A stretch of 64,000 bases of DNA from Charina bottae (Eukaryota > Chordata > Lepidosauria > Squamata > Charinaidae): NCBI GenBank assembly GCA_023362775.1, contig JALMGJ010000003.1, positions 54,847,416 to 54,911,415 of the forward strand, written 5' to 3'. The translations under genes and the position numbers were made by a program. Numbering within the stretch: the first letter of the stretch is position 1; each line of letters opens with the position of its first letter. Positions 24,740 through 39,700 of this stretch are shown here, piece by piece. The notes under the pieces were generated by a model that saw only the letters and a list, made by a program, of their open reading frames with translations, was not told where the DNA came from and made no database searches.

Positions 24740-27700
24740 TTTTATATCCCACCTTTATTATTATTATTATAAATAACTCAAGGTGACGAACATACCAAAT
24801 ACGCCTTCCTCCTCCTATTTTCCCCACAACAGCAACCCTGTGGGGTGAGTTGGGCTGAGAGAGAGTGACTGGCCCAAGGTCACCCAGCCGGCTTTCATGC
24901 CTCAGGTGGGACTAGAACTCACAGACTCCTGGTTTCTAGCCCGTTGCCTTAACCACTAGACCAATCTTATGCTGGTCTATGACTGAAATAAAGATTTGAT
25001 TTGATTCTGCATATACTGCTATTTTGTTACAATTTTTTAGTGTTACATTCTCTATAGGAGTTACAGCTTCGTTCCTTGAAAAGTAATCATTTTAATTTTA
25101 ATGTTGAGTGAACTCAACATTGGGTTTGTCCAGTAGTATTCAGTAGCTGCGTATTGAAAATGAAATGATTTCTTGACTGTATTGTATAAAAGGTTCTCTA
25201 AGGGCGTGAATAGAGTAATCTAAAGGTCTTTAAATACATGGAAGATATTTTGTGTTTAAAGATATTCTAAAACTATAAAACATGATTCAGATTGAGCTAT
25301 GGTAATTGTAATAATCTCTGTTAGCTAACATTAAACCATTAAGTTGTATTAGCATTGAAACTATTGCTGATAATAAATATAACAAATTATTTTTAAAATA
25401 GGTTGATAAGGTGAATAGAAGAGATTTCTGACATCACTTCACATGCTTCTTCTATTAACTATATTTTAGGTTTGGGACCTTGCTGATACAGATGGCAAAG
25501 GTATCTTAAACAAACAGGTAAAATATATTTTTTCTGTATATAAATATTGTTAAGAAATAACAACATAAAAAGCATTTCTCCAATAGTTTAAAGAGGTTCC
25601 TGTATCTAATTATAGTGTGAGCCTCTGCCTTTGATTTATTAACAAGGTACGGAGCATGTGTAGAGAATGGCCTTTGGAATTCTTTCTAACCCTTTTACCA
25701 GCAATGGCCATAGGAGACATCTGTATTTGCTTCTGTGTAATAAAGTAGTATTTCCACTTTCCCCTCATCTTGTGTCTGTCACTGTATGTGTGTGTCCTTG
25801 GAAGCACAGGTGAGTTGCATATGCTCTGCTGTGGGTCATATAACCAGGAGGGAGCGGGCTTAGATTGGAGTAGTCAGCAATGTTCTGAGGCCCTACCCAA
25901 CTGCCTCTCCCATAGGAATGCACTGGGGGATTCGTTTCTGGAATATTTTGGCATCTGCTTGGCCACTGTATGACATAGGACGCTGACCTTAATGGACCCT
26001 TGGCCTGATTCATCAGAACTCTTCTTATAGACTAGAAGATAGACAAAGATGCAAATCCTCTCATTAAGTCTGCACTCCTTGTAATGTTGATCCTAATACA
26101 TGGGAGCAAAATATGTTGGGGACTGTATATCATCAAATGTCTCTAAGACAAAAGAGAAAGACTACAAGCTAGAGAATGATAAATTACACAATTTAGCCTT
26201 TTGGAAAATGTACACTACTTCTCACAGTATTAGAATAGAAAAATGTATAAATAGACATGAAATCCTCTTAATTACATGAGCCCTCTGTGTGCTTCCCTCT
26301 TCCAATTATATACTTTAAAAACTGTTTAGAGAATCAAATCACGTTACTTTGTGCTAGCAAAGTATTTTGAAAAAACAATTTATGACAGACCTCAGTTCAC
26401 ATCAATGCATGATGCAGTGCAAAAAAAAAAAAGCATAATTTATTTGATGTTTCAGATTTGAACTAACCATGCATTGTCTGTAAAACTGTTTTATGTTACT
26501 TTCTTTTTCCTTTATAGGAATTTTTTGTGGCTTTACGGCTTGTAGCCTGTGCACAGAATGGATTGGATGTTTCGCTGAGTAGTCTTAACTTGCCTGTTCC
26601 TCCACCTAGATTTGTAAGACACTTTAAAAAATAAGTTAAACGATTACAGTACAATAGAAAGCCACTCACTGACTTGCATAGCACACACTCTCAACGAACA
26701 ACTTAAAAACTGTGCTACGTATGTAGTTGTTTATGTCTGGATTGTGCCTTAATTGTTTAGTGATGGAAGATTTTTAATTGAATTTAATATTTGGTAAAAT
26801 ATTATTCCTTCCTCATTGTTTATGCAGTGTTACATTTACATATATAGAGAGATCATAAAGAAATATTATGCACCCAGCTAGCACCCTGTAATGCAAAAAA
26901 ACTCTGTATCGTTCTAAATCCAGAAAAAAAATATCAGTATTGCGGACAATCTTATGTCTGTTTTTTAAAAGCTAGTTGCCTTTTCTCTATGATGCTTCCA
27001 AACCTTCAGTACTGCATTCCAAAACTCTGCAACCTGATGTGACAATTTTGTACGAACCTTCCTGTGTTCAGAGTAAGGTGGTAGCCTCTCTGTTTCTGAA
27101 GGATACCACTTTGTGTAAGGTTGGAAGCTGCTGAAGCTGGAACTAGTGCTGCTCAGACCAGGCAAAATCACTACGTAAATTGCTCCATTGCTGTTAATAT
27201 CTGCTGCCCTCTCTTTGCCTTTTAATCACAATTTTTTAATTTTCTGGATTTGTTAATTGTTTTTTATATCACTGTTTTATAGTTTTTTTACTGTACACCA
27301 CCCAGAGTCACATTTTTCATGAGATGGGTGGCCATATGAATTTGATGAATGAATGAATGCATGCATGCATGCATGCATGCATACATACATACATACATAC
27401 ATACATACATACAGAACAGGTGCACTGCAGTTTCAAGGTTGGAAAAAGGATGACGGAAAGTTTTTGACCCGAAAGAGTGATTTAAACCCTGCATCAGATA
27501 GGTCTTGATTCTTGTGTTCCACATCAGGCAAGTGATCTGCGTAATTACGCTCTTTCTTCTCTGCAATAAAACAGCTAATCTAGCAGTATCATGTCCTTGT
27601 AATTTCAGCTGTTATGTAGTTCCTGAATCTAGGGTTGAGTTTCAAGAAGAATAAAGATGTGTCTATGCATGTCCTGAAGTCTGAGACTTTGGACATTGCT

Positions 27701-30700
27701 CATGTGGTAGGACTGTTTTTCCACTCAGTTCTTTTCTGATTGCAAAACTGGCATTATTCAGTGGGGTTTTTTTAAATTTCTCTTTTCTGTGAGATCTTGC
27801 ACTAGCTGATTTCTAGGAATTTTATCTTTTCTAATGTCAGAAAAAAATGGCCAGTTTTCTCATTACTGTGTTTTGTTCCATGTGCCAAAGGCACAGCGGA
27901 TTATCTTTAGAATGTGCTGTGGTGTGCTCTATATCATCACTGAGTCATAACATAATTTCTGTAAGTTATCACTTACCCACCACTTTTCTCCACTCTCAGT
28001 CGCTCTGTGCCAGAGCAGCTCTTGGCAGACTCTGGGATCCTGTCCTCCGCAGATTATAATCATAGTTCTGTATTTTCCAGTTCTTGTAGCAGTTGAGAGT
28101 AACCACCATTATGTCATGTTACCAGTCAAAATTCACAATTGCAAGATAATGTCCCATTTTTCTCACACATATTTATTTATAAAATGCGCAAGTAGAGAAT
28201 GCTCAAAAGCTTGATGCAAGCGTGTATTGTACTTTAGATATAATATTTGTCCAAATGTAATAATATTTGTCCTATAATTTCTCCATATATCAATTGCACT
28301 GATTGTACTTACTTCCAAAAAGAGCATATTTACTTACATGTGTATGTATAATGTTTATGGATTTGATAAAATCAAAGTTGAACATTGTCAAGTACTCCCC
28401 AGTTTTTAAGTTATTAAAAAGAGGATTGATACTTTGTGTTTCTGCATTTTTATACAGTGCACGTGCCCCCTTTCTTCGACTGTTCCTACATTAAAAAAAA
28501 AAACAAGTTCCTCACAGGACGCTCTGACATAAACTGGGACAGTACCCATTAGGATGAAAACTACTAGATACATTAACTTCCCGTATGAAACATATAGCCC
28601 CAATTGTCAGTAACTTTAATTGCTCCTCTTACTATGATTTAAGGTTGTAAAATTCCCATCAACATCTATAGTGTTCAGAAATCGCCTGGTACCTCCTCCT
28701 TATTGTGTCATGGTTTGTCATAATTTTATATTTTTCTTTCCCTTACATGGTATTTTCTTTTATGACTGGACCGTAATTAAATAAATTGAATAAAAAGCCA
28801 TTTGGTGGGATGCTCTTCTCTATACTATAGCCTGGTTATTGACAGGTGGCATGCTTAACTCTTTTATAATCTAAAATAATCCTAGTAGCCTATTAAGAAA
28901 GATCCAAACACAGGCCTTGAGGCTGAGAGTTGAAACTGGAGTTTAGTTGGTTAAAACAACAAAATTCTTTAGTACCATTTAGAGTGACACACAGCTTCAG
29001 AAGCACAGCACTGCTACTGTCAGGGAACATTTTAAATATCTATTATTCTTAGATTGCTATATGTGTATTGCTGGCCAGTTTTTGAAAGTTTATGGAAAAT
29101 TTTGTTTCGAGTGCATATCACTTCTGAGTTGGTTTTTGAGTTTACAGCAGCTCTCAATTACTCTGACACCTGCTAACGTGATGTGTCACATAAATGTGGC
29201 ATGTAATATTTTGCTACCATTGTTACGCGCTATATTCCAGATGTATTTGCTTTTTGCATACTTGATAATATTAGAAATGCATTATAGTTGTGAAATCAGT
29301 AATAACCTAGGATGACTTGGCTTACAATGTATACATACAGCTTAGGAGAGAAATATAATTCATTTGAATCTTCTAATTCTTGTGGCAGGAGTGAATGAGG
29401 AATTTGAATGTGACTAGAAATAAATGGTGGCACTGAATGTGAAAAAACAGGTTTATAATAAGTAATTCAGATAGCAAAAAACAAATATTTAAAACTATCT
29501 TTTTATTTTCCTTCCTATTAGAATGATTCCACCAGTCCATTATTATGTGGGGGAGCTCCACCTGATATCCCTTGGGCTGTTAAGGTAAATGAATTAATTG
29601 CTCAAAAGCGAATGCTTTCAGTGAATATGCTTCACCATATCAAATTCTCTCTAGAAATAATTTCCCACTTTCCTTGTTTTACCCACTTTTCCAGAGCAAA
29701 AGCTAATATCTAACCTGGCAAACAGAGTGGTTTTTTTTTTAATGATGGTGCCTCACTGTACTGTGATTTGGCGACTGAGCGTAAAGACATAGCCATTTCA
29801 CATACTATATATTGGTTATTTGGGGAGTGAGGGAGTTCTGCTTAGTTCTTGAGCACATATGAAAGCATAACTATGACAGATATGGACTGCTATGTAGCCC
29901 CATCTTAAAAATAATATCTTTCTTGAATAAAAACTCATTCATGTAACCCCTTATTTTCTGGCCTTGATTATGACTTCCTGGCCACTATTCCACTGCCAAA
30001 ATAATTCACTTTCTTGTCACTATATTCATGGACATTTCTCCATAAATTCCTGTACTACCTTTCTTCTTGCTAATTTCCAGCAGAGGTTCCTTATAATTGT
30101 TGTCTAAGAACCTTCATGGCCTTGTCACTATGGATGTCTGCATTCATATCCCAGTATCTTTATACCTTGACATTTTCTTCTCCGAGGTTATAGACCATAC
30201 CTTTTGGAAGGTTCGTTGATGTCTTGAGTAACTCTGCCTTTTTCCCCTTATGGAACAAACTCGCTTTCTAGATCGCCTTTAGGACACCATGTATCTCTCT
30301 TCTATTTAAATGCTACTTCAGTCCCCTAACTTTTCTGTGACACAATCTCCTCATCCTGATATCAGAATTGCAGTAGATCTCTTGCTTACAACTTCCTTTC
30401 TTTTTTTCCCCTTCTGTTTCCTTCTGTCAAATATGACTGAATCTCCTAAGAGCAGTATTTTTTCATTATATTTCTAAAGCTTATTAATGATAGCACTATT
30501 AATGCTTATTTATAGTGCTACCATTGTCAATCACTCCTAATTGGAGTGATGAATGCCTTGGGTGGTGAATGCCACAAAAGAAGGAACCAGAGCAGGGCTT
30601 CAGAGAAACAAGGGAGGTTCTGCTGTATTCAGGAAGACTGAGGTGTTTAGCTCTTTGAGTATGCCTAGTAGTGCTGGTATGCTGATGGATGGATGGAAAA

Positions 30701-33700
30701 GGGAAAAAGAAAAATGGAACACTAAGAGGTAGGAAATGGAATCATCTATTGGAATTGTCACCCTACTTTTAGGAGATGGAAGTATGTTGTAGCTCCTCAA
30801 TGTAGATTCTACTTTTTCCCCACCTGGCATTGAATCTGAGCAATCCTATGTTGGAAGTAAAGCTAAGTTAACTAGGAGTAAGGCAGTGATTTCCGTGTAT
30901 TTTACACATTCCTTAGGTATGCAGTAATATATTCATTTATAATTTTTAAAAAATCCAAAATAGCTCATTGAGACCATCCCCTACCTTTCAGATGTGGAAT
31001 GTTGACCACTGGGGGAAAGAGAGAAGAACTTCTGACACATAATCCTAGATTGAGACATTAGAATTGGATAGACATATTTTATGGTGAGGTTTCAAGAAAA
31101 AAGAAAAAGAAAAAAAATACACATCTGCACTGTGGCTGTTTAATCAGTTTTTTATAGCTTGTCAGCCCAGTAAGTGAATGCTTTAGGAGGAAGAAATATT
31201 TTTGTTTTAGTTGTGGTTTGCTTTAAAAACAATGAATTTTTTTAAACAGAAATAGGTCCTAATGTATTTGGAGTATTTGATGTTCATACTTATATTGTTT
31301 CAAAGTACTCATACTAAATTTCAAGCAAAATCTCCAAGAACAGGCCCTCTGATTTGTTACTTGCTGTCCAATTTTCATTTCCACTAATTCTCTTGAAACT
31401 CCTGTTGTTTATCATACTTAAGTGAAGTTCCCAGCCAGGGTGACCACACTTTTTCTATAATACGTTCTTCCTCAATTTTTGTGTGTATCAGTGTTGTAAA
31501 TTAACTATAGCTTCTTAATATCTTTATAACCAGATAGAAGACAAGGCCAAGTATGATGCCATCTTTGACAGCCTGAATCCAGTGAATGGATTATTGTCAG
31601 GTGATAAAGTGAAACCTGTTCTCTTAAACTCCAAGCTACCAGTTGATGTCTTGGGAAGGGTAAGAACAACAGATAACTTAGCAATGCAAAACATAATATT
31701 TATATCCTGTTGGATTCTATAGGTTAGGATTGAAGAAACTTACAATTGTCCTTCCCTCCCTCTTACACCTTCCACACTCCCATTATTCACAGCCACCTAA
31801 GGAGGGTCATCAGGAGGGGGATGTTTGCAGATCACTGGTTTCTCACAAGAACAACTATTAGTTTTAAGGAGGCCATTGGGTTAGGAAGACTAGACCTAGC
31901 AATTGGGCTCAAGATTTGTGGTTTCCAGTGATCTTGAGCAGAGTACAGGTAGTCCTTGCTTAACAAGCATAGTTGGGACCAGCAACTCTGTCACTAAGCG
32001 ATGTGATCATTAAGCGAGACATCACATGACCGCAACAGACTTACGACCTCACTTCCACCACAGTCATTAAGTGAATCACCCATGGTCATTAAGCAAGACA
32101 TCACGTGACTTGCGATTTTACTGCTGGCTTCTCCACTGACTGTCAGAAGCCAGCTGTGAAGCACACAAATGGCAATCACGTGACCACGAGACCTGCAATG
32201 GCCCTAAATGCCCACCAGTTGCAAAGTGCCTGAATCTTGATCACGTGACCGCGGGGACACTGCGACAGTCGTAACTGCGAGTATCAATCATAAAGTTATT
32301 TTTTCAGCACTGTTGTAACTTTGAATGGTCACTAAACAGAGCAGTTGTTAAGTGAGGACTACCTGTATTTGAGTGGAAAGAGGAAGCAACAGTTGGTGAT
32401 TCTTTGCTTTCCCCTCAGGTAGCTAATGTCACTACTCACTAAGAGAATTGATAAGGGCTATGCTTTGACAGGAAAGCCAGTTTGGTGTAGTGGTTAAGGC
32501 ATCAGGCTAGAAACCAGGAGACCGTGAGTTCTAGTCACGCCTTAGGCACAAAATCAGCTCGGTGACTTTGGGCCAGTCACTCTCCCTCAGCCCAAGGAAG
32601 CAGGCAATCGCAAACCACTTCTGAAAAACCTTGCCAAGAAAACTGCAATGGCTACTCCAGGCAGTCGCCAGGAGTCAAGACTGACTTGAAGGCACCCCCC
32701 CCCCCCCAAAAGAATAATGCATTCCTTAGGATTTTTTCTTAAAACTATATATTGCTCCCCCCAACTATAAAGTGAAATTTTCTATTGATTCTACATCTGA
32801 TAAAGTATAAAGATATACTACTAATATGAAATCATTGTCCCAAGGGTCTCACTCTCATGTACATGTTGTACATATATTGAAAGTAAGAGTAGGGGAATTG
32901 GCTCTCCAGATACTGAACTATAATGCTGAACTACAGGGCTGCGGCATATTTCTTCTGCTGGCCATGCTATGTTTCAGCAACATATTGAGAGTCAAAGGTG
33001 ATTTTTTTAAAAAAACCCACCCTCTTCTCAATAAGAATGATTGGTGTTTAGTACTTTATTGTTACATAAATGCCATGAAAATTACTCCTCTTCTAAAATG
33101 AGCTTCTTTAAATTGCATTCAGGAACAGGAGAATTGCACATTGGAAAAAAAAAAACTTTCTACCTTCTATTGTTTTCTTTGAAAATCTTTTATAGGGAGA
33201 AAAAAGGGAGGGTGTTTTTATAGATGGAAACATTTCTGTCCTGGCTACTTTTCATCTGCTCCTGATTTCAGCTTTGATTGGATGTTGTACAATGTGTGCG
33301 AAAAGTTTCATGGAACAATATGTAATATATGATTCGGTCTTGAAATGAGTAATTCATCTCTAATAATAAAGGGTTGGTAGGTCACTGTGCTGCAGCTTGA
33401 GTTTTCGTTAATGCCATTAAATGTAATAGTAAACATATGATAAAGGTTAGACGTAGACTTTGTATGGACAAGTATAATGCAATATGGAACTCATTTATAC
33501 AAAATACAGTAGGTTAAAAAAGAATGATAGTTATATAAGTGTATTAGAAATAAATATATACACACTTGAATAATATTTACATTAGATAAGTATATAGAGC
33601 AGGGCTTTCCAAACTGTGAGTCGTGACACAGTACTGTGTCACCTGGGGCCCCCAAGTGTGTCGTGCGACAACCCGGAAGCACTGATGGCGCACCGCCACT

Positions 33701-36700
33701 GCGCGCAGTAACGCACAGCAGCGGTGGGGGGCCATCAGCGCTTCCGGGTTCCAGGACGCCGACGCCGCTGCCACCACAGCACACAAAAACTGAAAAGCGC
33801 GGCGGCAGCAACTTTTTTTTTTTTGGTTTTGCGTGCCGCAGCGGCGACACTTCCAGGTTTTTGCGCACCGGCCGTTGGTGTGTCGCCAACGGCAAAAGTT
33901 TGGAAAGCCCTGATATAGAGAATTGTAACTGTTAACTGTTATAATGATATATTTCCTTTTTTTCCACTTTTTAAAAAGCACTTTTTATGCATTGCTTTTT
34001 TTTCTTGAGAATGTATGTATTTGCATTTTAATTTTCTTTGTGTTTTGTTCTTTTTCTTTTTCTGGTACTATTCAATTTAAAATAAAAAATTGATTAAAAA
34101 AACATATGATAAAGGTTAAGGTATTTGCCCTTAAAGGTTAACTTCAATCTTTAACCTTTTAAAAACTACTTGGTAATTGGTGCTGAGAATGTGTCACGTC
34201 CACATATGTGTGACCTTTAAAAAAATGTTAAGAGGGCAAATGTTATTGATAATTGACAGTAGTTTGAAAATGTAAAATATTATCTTAAGATGGGCTTTTG
34301 TTTATTAGGTTTGGGAGTTAAGCGATATTGACCATGATGGAATGTTGGATAGGGATGAATTTGCTGTTGTAAGTATACATTGATACACTACAACATTTTG
34401 AAACAGTGATTAAAATAGTTAAAGGAGGCATAATCTAGACTTTCTAATTGCATGTAATCTTTTTTTTTTTTTTTTTTTTGAGGAAGAGCTATTAAGGGAT
34501 TTTGGAAATGTAAGTTCCAACAGTGATGAGTTCTAAAAAATGCAAAATTTACCTTTTATCTAATGTGATATTTTTTCTCCTTCACATGACTCCACCATAA
34601 AGTGTTTTAAAACATTTTGTTCAAATTGGATATGGCTTCTACTTTATTTCAGAAGAGTTATTTGAATTTTCATTGTGCAAATTAGTCAAAATCCTCTCCC
34701 AGAAGGGGCAGATTTACTGTTTACTGTTTAAGGCACATTCTGCCATATTCATTTTATCTGCAGGCTGACAAAGCCAGTTTCCTTGTTAGCAGTGACTGTA
34801 ATGTTATACGCTACCACAGGATATAAATGTAAAATTATACAGATGTATTGCATATTTAACCAATATACAATACTACTTATTTTGCCCAAGCAGATAATAC
34901 TTTTAAGTTGTGTTCTATATAATTGTGTCCACGGTTCCTAGTGTGGGGGTTATTTCAGGGCAATATGCTCTCACACCTTCTGTTTAACATCTACATGAGG
35001 CTGCTGATGGTCATCCATTGGTTTGGGATCAGGTATCATCAATATGTCATTCATTCATTGGCGATCACTCGTAGCCGAGTAAGATTGTCTTCCAAAGGTA
35101 AAATTTTAACGGTGGATCCGTAAGTGGCTATAAAGGCCAATTCTGGATCCGCACAACCTCCCACAATGAGGGCATAGGTTTCCGGGTGGGAGACGGTCAT
35201 GATGAGGGTTTGCCTGACGTGCCTTCCTTTTAGCTCTTTTCTCCTTTTCGCTCTGTACTCGTGCTTCTTCAAAGTCCATAGCGCCATTAATAAAGGATGA
35301 CCTCCAATTGAAACGCTCATGAGTTAGGGCTTCCCAGTTCTCAATGCTGATATTACATTTTTTTAAATTAGCTTTGAGAGTATCTTTGAATCTCTTTTGC
35401 TGTCCACCAATATTCCGTTTTCCATTCTTAAGTTGGGAGTAAAGTAGCTGCTTTGGAAGACGATGGTCAGGCATTCGAACAACGTGACCGGTCCAGCGAA
35501 GTTGATGTTGGATGATCATTGTTTCAATGCTGGTGGTTTTCGCTTCTTCTAATACGCTAACATTAGTCCGCCTATCTTCCCAAGTAATTTGCAGAATTTT
35601 TCGGAGGCAGCGTTGATGGAATCTTTCAAGAAGTTGGAGGTGGCGTTTGTAGAGGGTCCATGTTTCACAGGCGTACAGAAGGGTTGGTAGTACAATGGCT
35701 TTGTAAACAAGCATTTTGGTCTCCCTGCGAATGTCCCGATCCTCAAACACTCTACGCTTCATTCGGGAGAAAGCTACACTTGCAGAGCTCAGGCGATGCT
35801 GAATTTCAGCGTCGATGTCGGCTTTTGTAGATAGATGGCTGCCGAGATAAGAAAAGTGATCGACATTTTCTAGTGACACACCTTTAAGCTGGATTGATGG
35901 CGCTGCAGAGGGATTGGTTCGAACTTGCTGGTAAAGCACTTTGGTTTTTTTAATGTTAATCGAGAGGCCGAGTTTTTCATATGCTTCTGCAAAGATGTTT
36001 AGGATAGTTTGAAGATCTTCCTCGGAGTGTGCACAGACTACGTTATCATCAGCATATTGAAGTTCTATAACAGAAGTTGCAATTACCTTATTTTTTGCTT
36101 TCAGCCTACTAAGATTAAAAAGCTTTCCATCTGTTCGATATATAATTTCTACACCAGTAGGAAGTTTCTCTTCAACAAGGTGCATAATCATAGCGATGAA
36201 GATAGCGAATAAGGTTGGAGCAATAACACATCCCTGTTTAACGCCGGATTCCACTTTAAATGGATCGCTTTGAGAGCCATTGTTATTCAGGATTGTTGCC
36301 ATCATGTCGTCATGGAGTAACCGCAAGATGTTCACAAATTTATCAGGGCATCCGATTTTCAGAAGGATGGTCCAGAGAGCAGTACGATTTACAGTATCAA
36401 AAGCTTTAGTCAGATCAATAAACGCCATGTACAGAGGGCGGTTTTGCTCCTTGCATTTTTCTTGAAGCTGTCGTGCAGTGAAGATCATATCCACTGTTCC
36501 CCTGGAAGGCCGGAAGCCATTTTGCATTTCAGGGAGGATGTCTTCTGATACAGATAGGAGACGGTTTGCAATGATCTTTGCCAGGATTTTGCCTGCTGTG
36601 GCTAGAAGGGAGATGCCTCGATAGTTTCCACAGTCTGTTCTATCACCCTTTTTAAAGAGAGTGATAATTATGGCATCCCTAAAGTCTGCTGGAATCTCCT

Positions 36701-39700
36701 CCCTCATCCAGATTTTTTCGATGAGCTTATGAAGTTGTTGTGTAAGTTCAGGCCCGCCTTCTTTAAAGACTTCAGCAGGAATCCCATCAGGTCCACTAGC
36801 TTTGTTATTTTTCATTTGTTTAGTGGCTTTACTGACTTCCTCCAAACTAGGGGGTACTGCAAGCTCATCTCTTATTTGTTTTTGCGGGATTTGCAAGAAG
36901 ACTTCATCGGCCACAGTAGAGTGACGATTAAGGAGATTGTAGTAATGCTCTTTCCAGCGCAGTGCAATAGACTTTGTCCTTTAGAAGTTTAGCACCATCT
37001 ACTGAGCGTAAGGGATTTGTACCATGGTTTGTTGGTCCATAGATGGCCTTTATGGCATTAAAAAAGCCCCGTGCATCATGAGCATCTGCAAAATGTTGGG
37101 TTTCTTGGGCTTTTTTTATCCACCATATGTTCTTAAGTTCTCTAGTTCTTCTTTGGACTTCTGCCTTTGCACTGGCGTAGATTTTTTTCTTAACGGCACA
37201 GTTAATATCTTTTTGCCATATCTGGAAGGCTTTCCTTTTCTTGTCAATAATATGTTCAATCTCACTATCGTTCTCATCAAACCAGTCCTGATGTCTCTTA
37301 GTCTGGTATCCGATAGTTTGTTCACAGGCTGAAATAATAGAAGTCTTCAATTTAATCCAGTGTTCCTCAACATTTTCAGGAAGTTCCATAGGCAGATGTT
37401 CCTTGAGAGTTGATTGAAAGCAAGCTCGTTTAATAGGATCTTGAAGGGCCAGTGTATTCATTTTACGCCTTGGTTTTCTTCCTTGGAGCCTACGATGAGG
37501 GACAATCTTTATGGCCATCGTGGATCGAATTAATCAATGGTCTGTCCAGCAGTCATCGGTGCTCGTCATGGCTCTGGTGAGAAGTACATCACGGCGATCT
37601 CTAGCACGGACAATTACATAATCTAAAAGATGCCAGTGCTTCGACCGTGGGTGCTTCCATGATGTTTTAAATTTATTTTTCTGGTGAAAGAGTGTGTTAG
37701 TAATGACAAGGTTATGCTCTGCGCATTTAGTCAGAAGTAAGATTCCATTCGTGTTGCTGTTGTCAACTCCTTCTTTCCCAATGATCCCTGGCCACAAATC
37801 AAAATCACGCCCAACTCTTGCATTGAAATCGCCCAGGAGGATAATTTTATCCTCCTTTGGTATCTCTGATAAGATGGTGTCCAGCTGGGTATAAAAATTT
37901 TCCTTGATATCCTCATCTGCATCTAGTGTTGGTGCGTAAGCACTTAGGATAGTTGCCTGTTGGTTTTTGGCGAGTTTTATTCGCAGAGTTGAGAGTCGTT
38001 CGTTAATCCCAGTGGGAACTTCTGACAAGAGCTTCACAAGGTCGTTTTTGATAGCAAAGCCTACCCCGTGTATTCGTCGTTCTTGTTCAGGCAGTCCTTT
38101 CCAAAAGAAGGTATAACCTCCTTTTTCTTCCTTCAACTGTCCTTCTCCTGCTCTTCGAGTTTCTTGGAGTGCTGCTATATCAATATTAAAATGTCTCAGC
38201 TCCCTTGCAATAATGGCAGTCCTACGTTCAGGCCGTTCACTATCCATATTGTCTTGCAGTGTCTGTATATTCCATGTTCCAAAATTCATGTGTTTTTTAC
38301 GACCGCTAGATGGTGACCCCACTGGTCGCGGTAATGCAGTCAGGGAGAAAATGAGGCAGACTATGTTTAGGGCACCTTTTCTAGCCCCCTCCCCATATGG
38401 GGTGAGCAGAGTGGATCCTAAATAGGGCTGCTCAGTCGTGGATACAGCTGCCGAACTACTCAACTGCCTCGATCCTTGAGTCAGGGCGACTGAATCCGTA
38501 TCCACCGCCCATGTGCTGGTCCATGACTAGGAGCTTCCGGATTTCACAGTCCTGCCCCCGTTGCCATTCGTCAGTCGCCATGGGACTTTTGGTAGTTTTG
38601 GATATGTAGAATATATTCAGTTAAACAACTCAACCCCAGACTGACCAGGTAATGCTGTCAAGGTCAAGCTCATCCGTAACAAGACTGAGTGGCTGTGGTT
38701 TTTGGACACCTACCCTCCCTGGTGCCGGGTGTAAGGATGGAGAATCCAGCAGCAATGGGTAATTGCGGCTGGATGCTCCAACCTTACACAGTGTAGATGA
38801 AGACAGGAAATAGGGATAAAAGGAAGATGGGGGAGGGGGAAACACAAGCCTCCGAGAAAGCAGCAGCATTGCCGGATCAGGAAAACACGAGAAGCCAATG
38901 ACAAAAGAACTACCAATGCCGGTGACCACGAGGCCGGAAGAGAGCAATCAATGTGAAGCAAAGAATGAAATCAACAAAGAAAAGAACTGAGAGGGAGGGG
39001 CGGGACAAGTAAGAACTGAATGGTTAAAGGAGAGGTCTGGGGGGGAAGAAACCCACTTCTGGCTTTAACGGAGCACGATGCTGATTCAATAAACGAATTG
39101 CACATATCCCTCGTGGCTTGTGTTGTAGATTCTGATTTTGGATCATAAAGATCGTGAACCTCACACCGGGGATGTTTCATGTTTAGTCTTGTATGGGTTG
39201 CGCTTTCCCCTTTGGGACTGGTGCACAATTTAGGAGTGGTCTTCGATTCATAGCTCTTGCTCAAGGAACAGGTGGCAGCTGTGGTAGGAAGGTCTTTGCA
39301 CAAATCTATCTGGTCAACCAATTGCACCCTTACCTGGACTGGAAGGCCCTTCAGACAGTCACTCATGCTTTGGTCACCTCATGCTTAGACTAGTGCAGGG
39401 TGCTCTACATGATGCTGCCCTTGAAAACCACTCAGAAGTTGCAGCTGGTCCAGAATGTGGCAGCACAATTAATTATGGGCATGTCTCATCATGCCCACAT
39501 AATACTTCTGTTCCATGAGCTGCACTGATTATCAGTAGGCTTCTGGGTGCAATTCAAGGTGCTGGTTAAAACTTGACTCTTCCCCCAGCCTTGGGTTAGA
39601 GTGAGTGGCAAGTCCCATGTGTTTTATCGTTTTTGAATAGTTGTTTTATTGTTTTTAAATAGTTGTTTTACTGTTTTTGAATAGTTGTTTTATTGTTTCT

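Noticed and set aside
35106..38505. Endonuclease/reverse transcriptase frames as host genes (similar proteins are sometimes annotated as craniofacial development protein 2)
   Set aside because: The motif order, target duplication and tail identify a retrotransposon.
38971..39366. 131-codon minus-strand ORF
   Set aside because: It crosses the solo LTR boundary into CR1 sequence on the wrong strand; chance frame.
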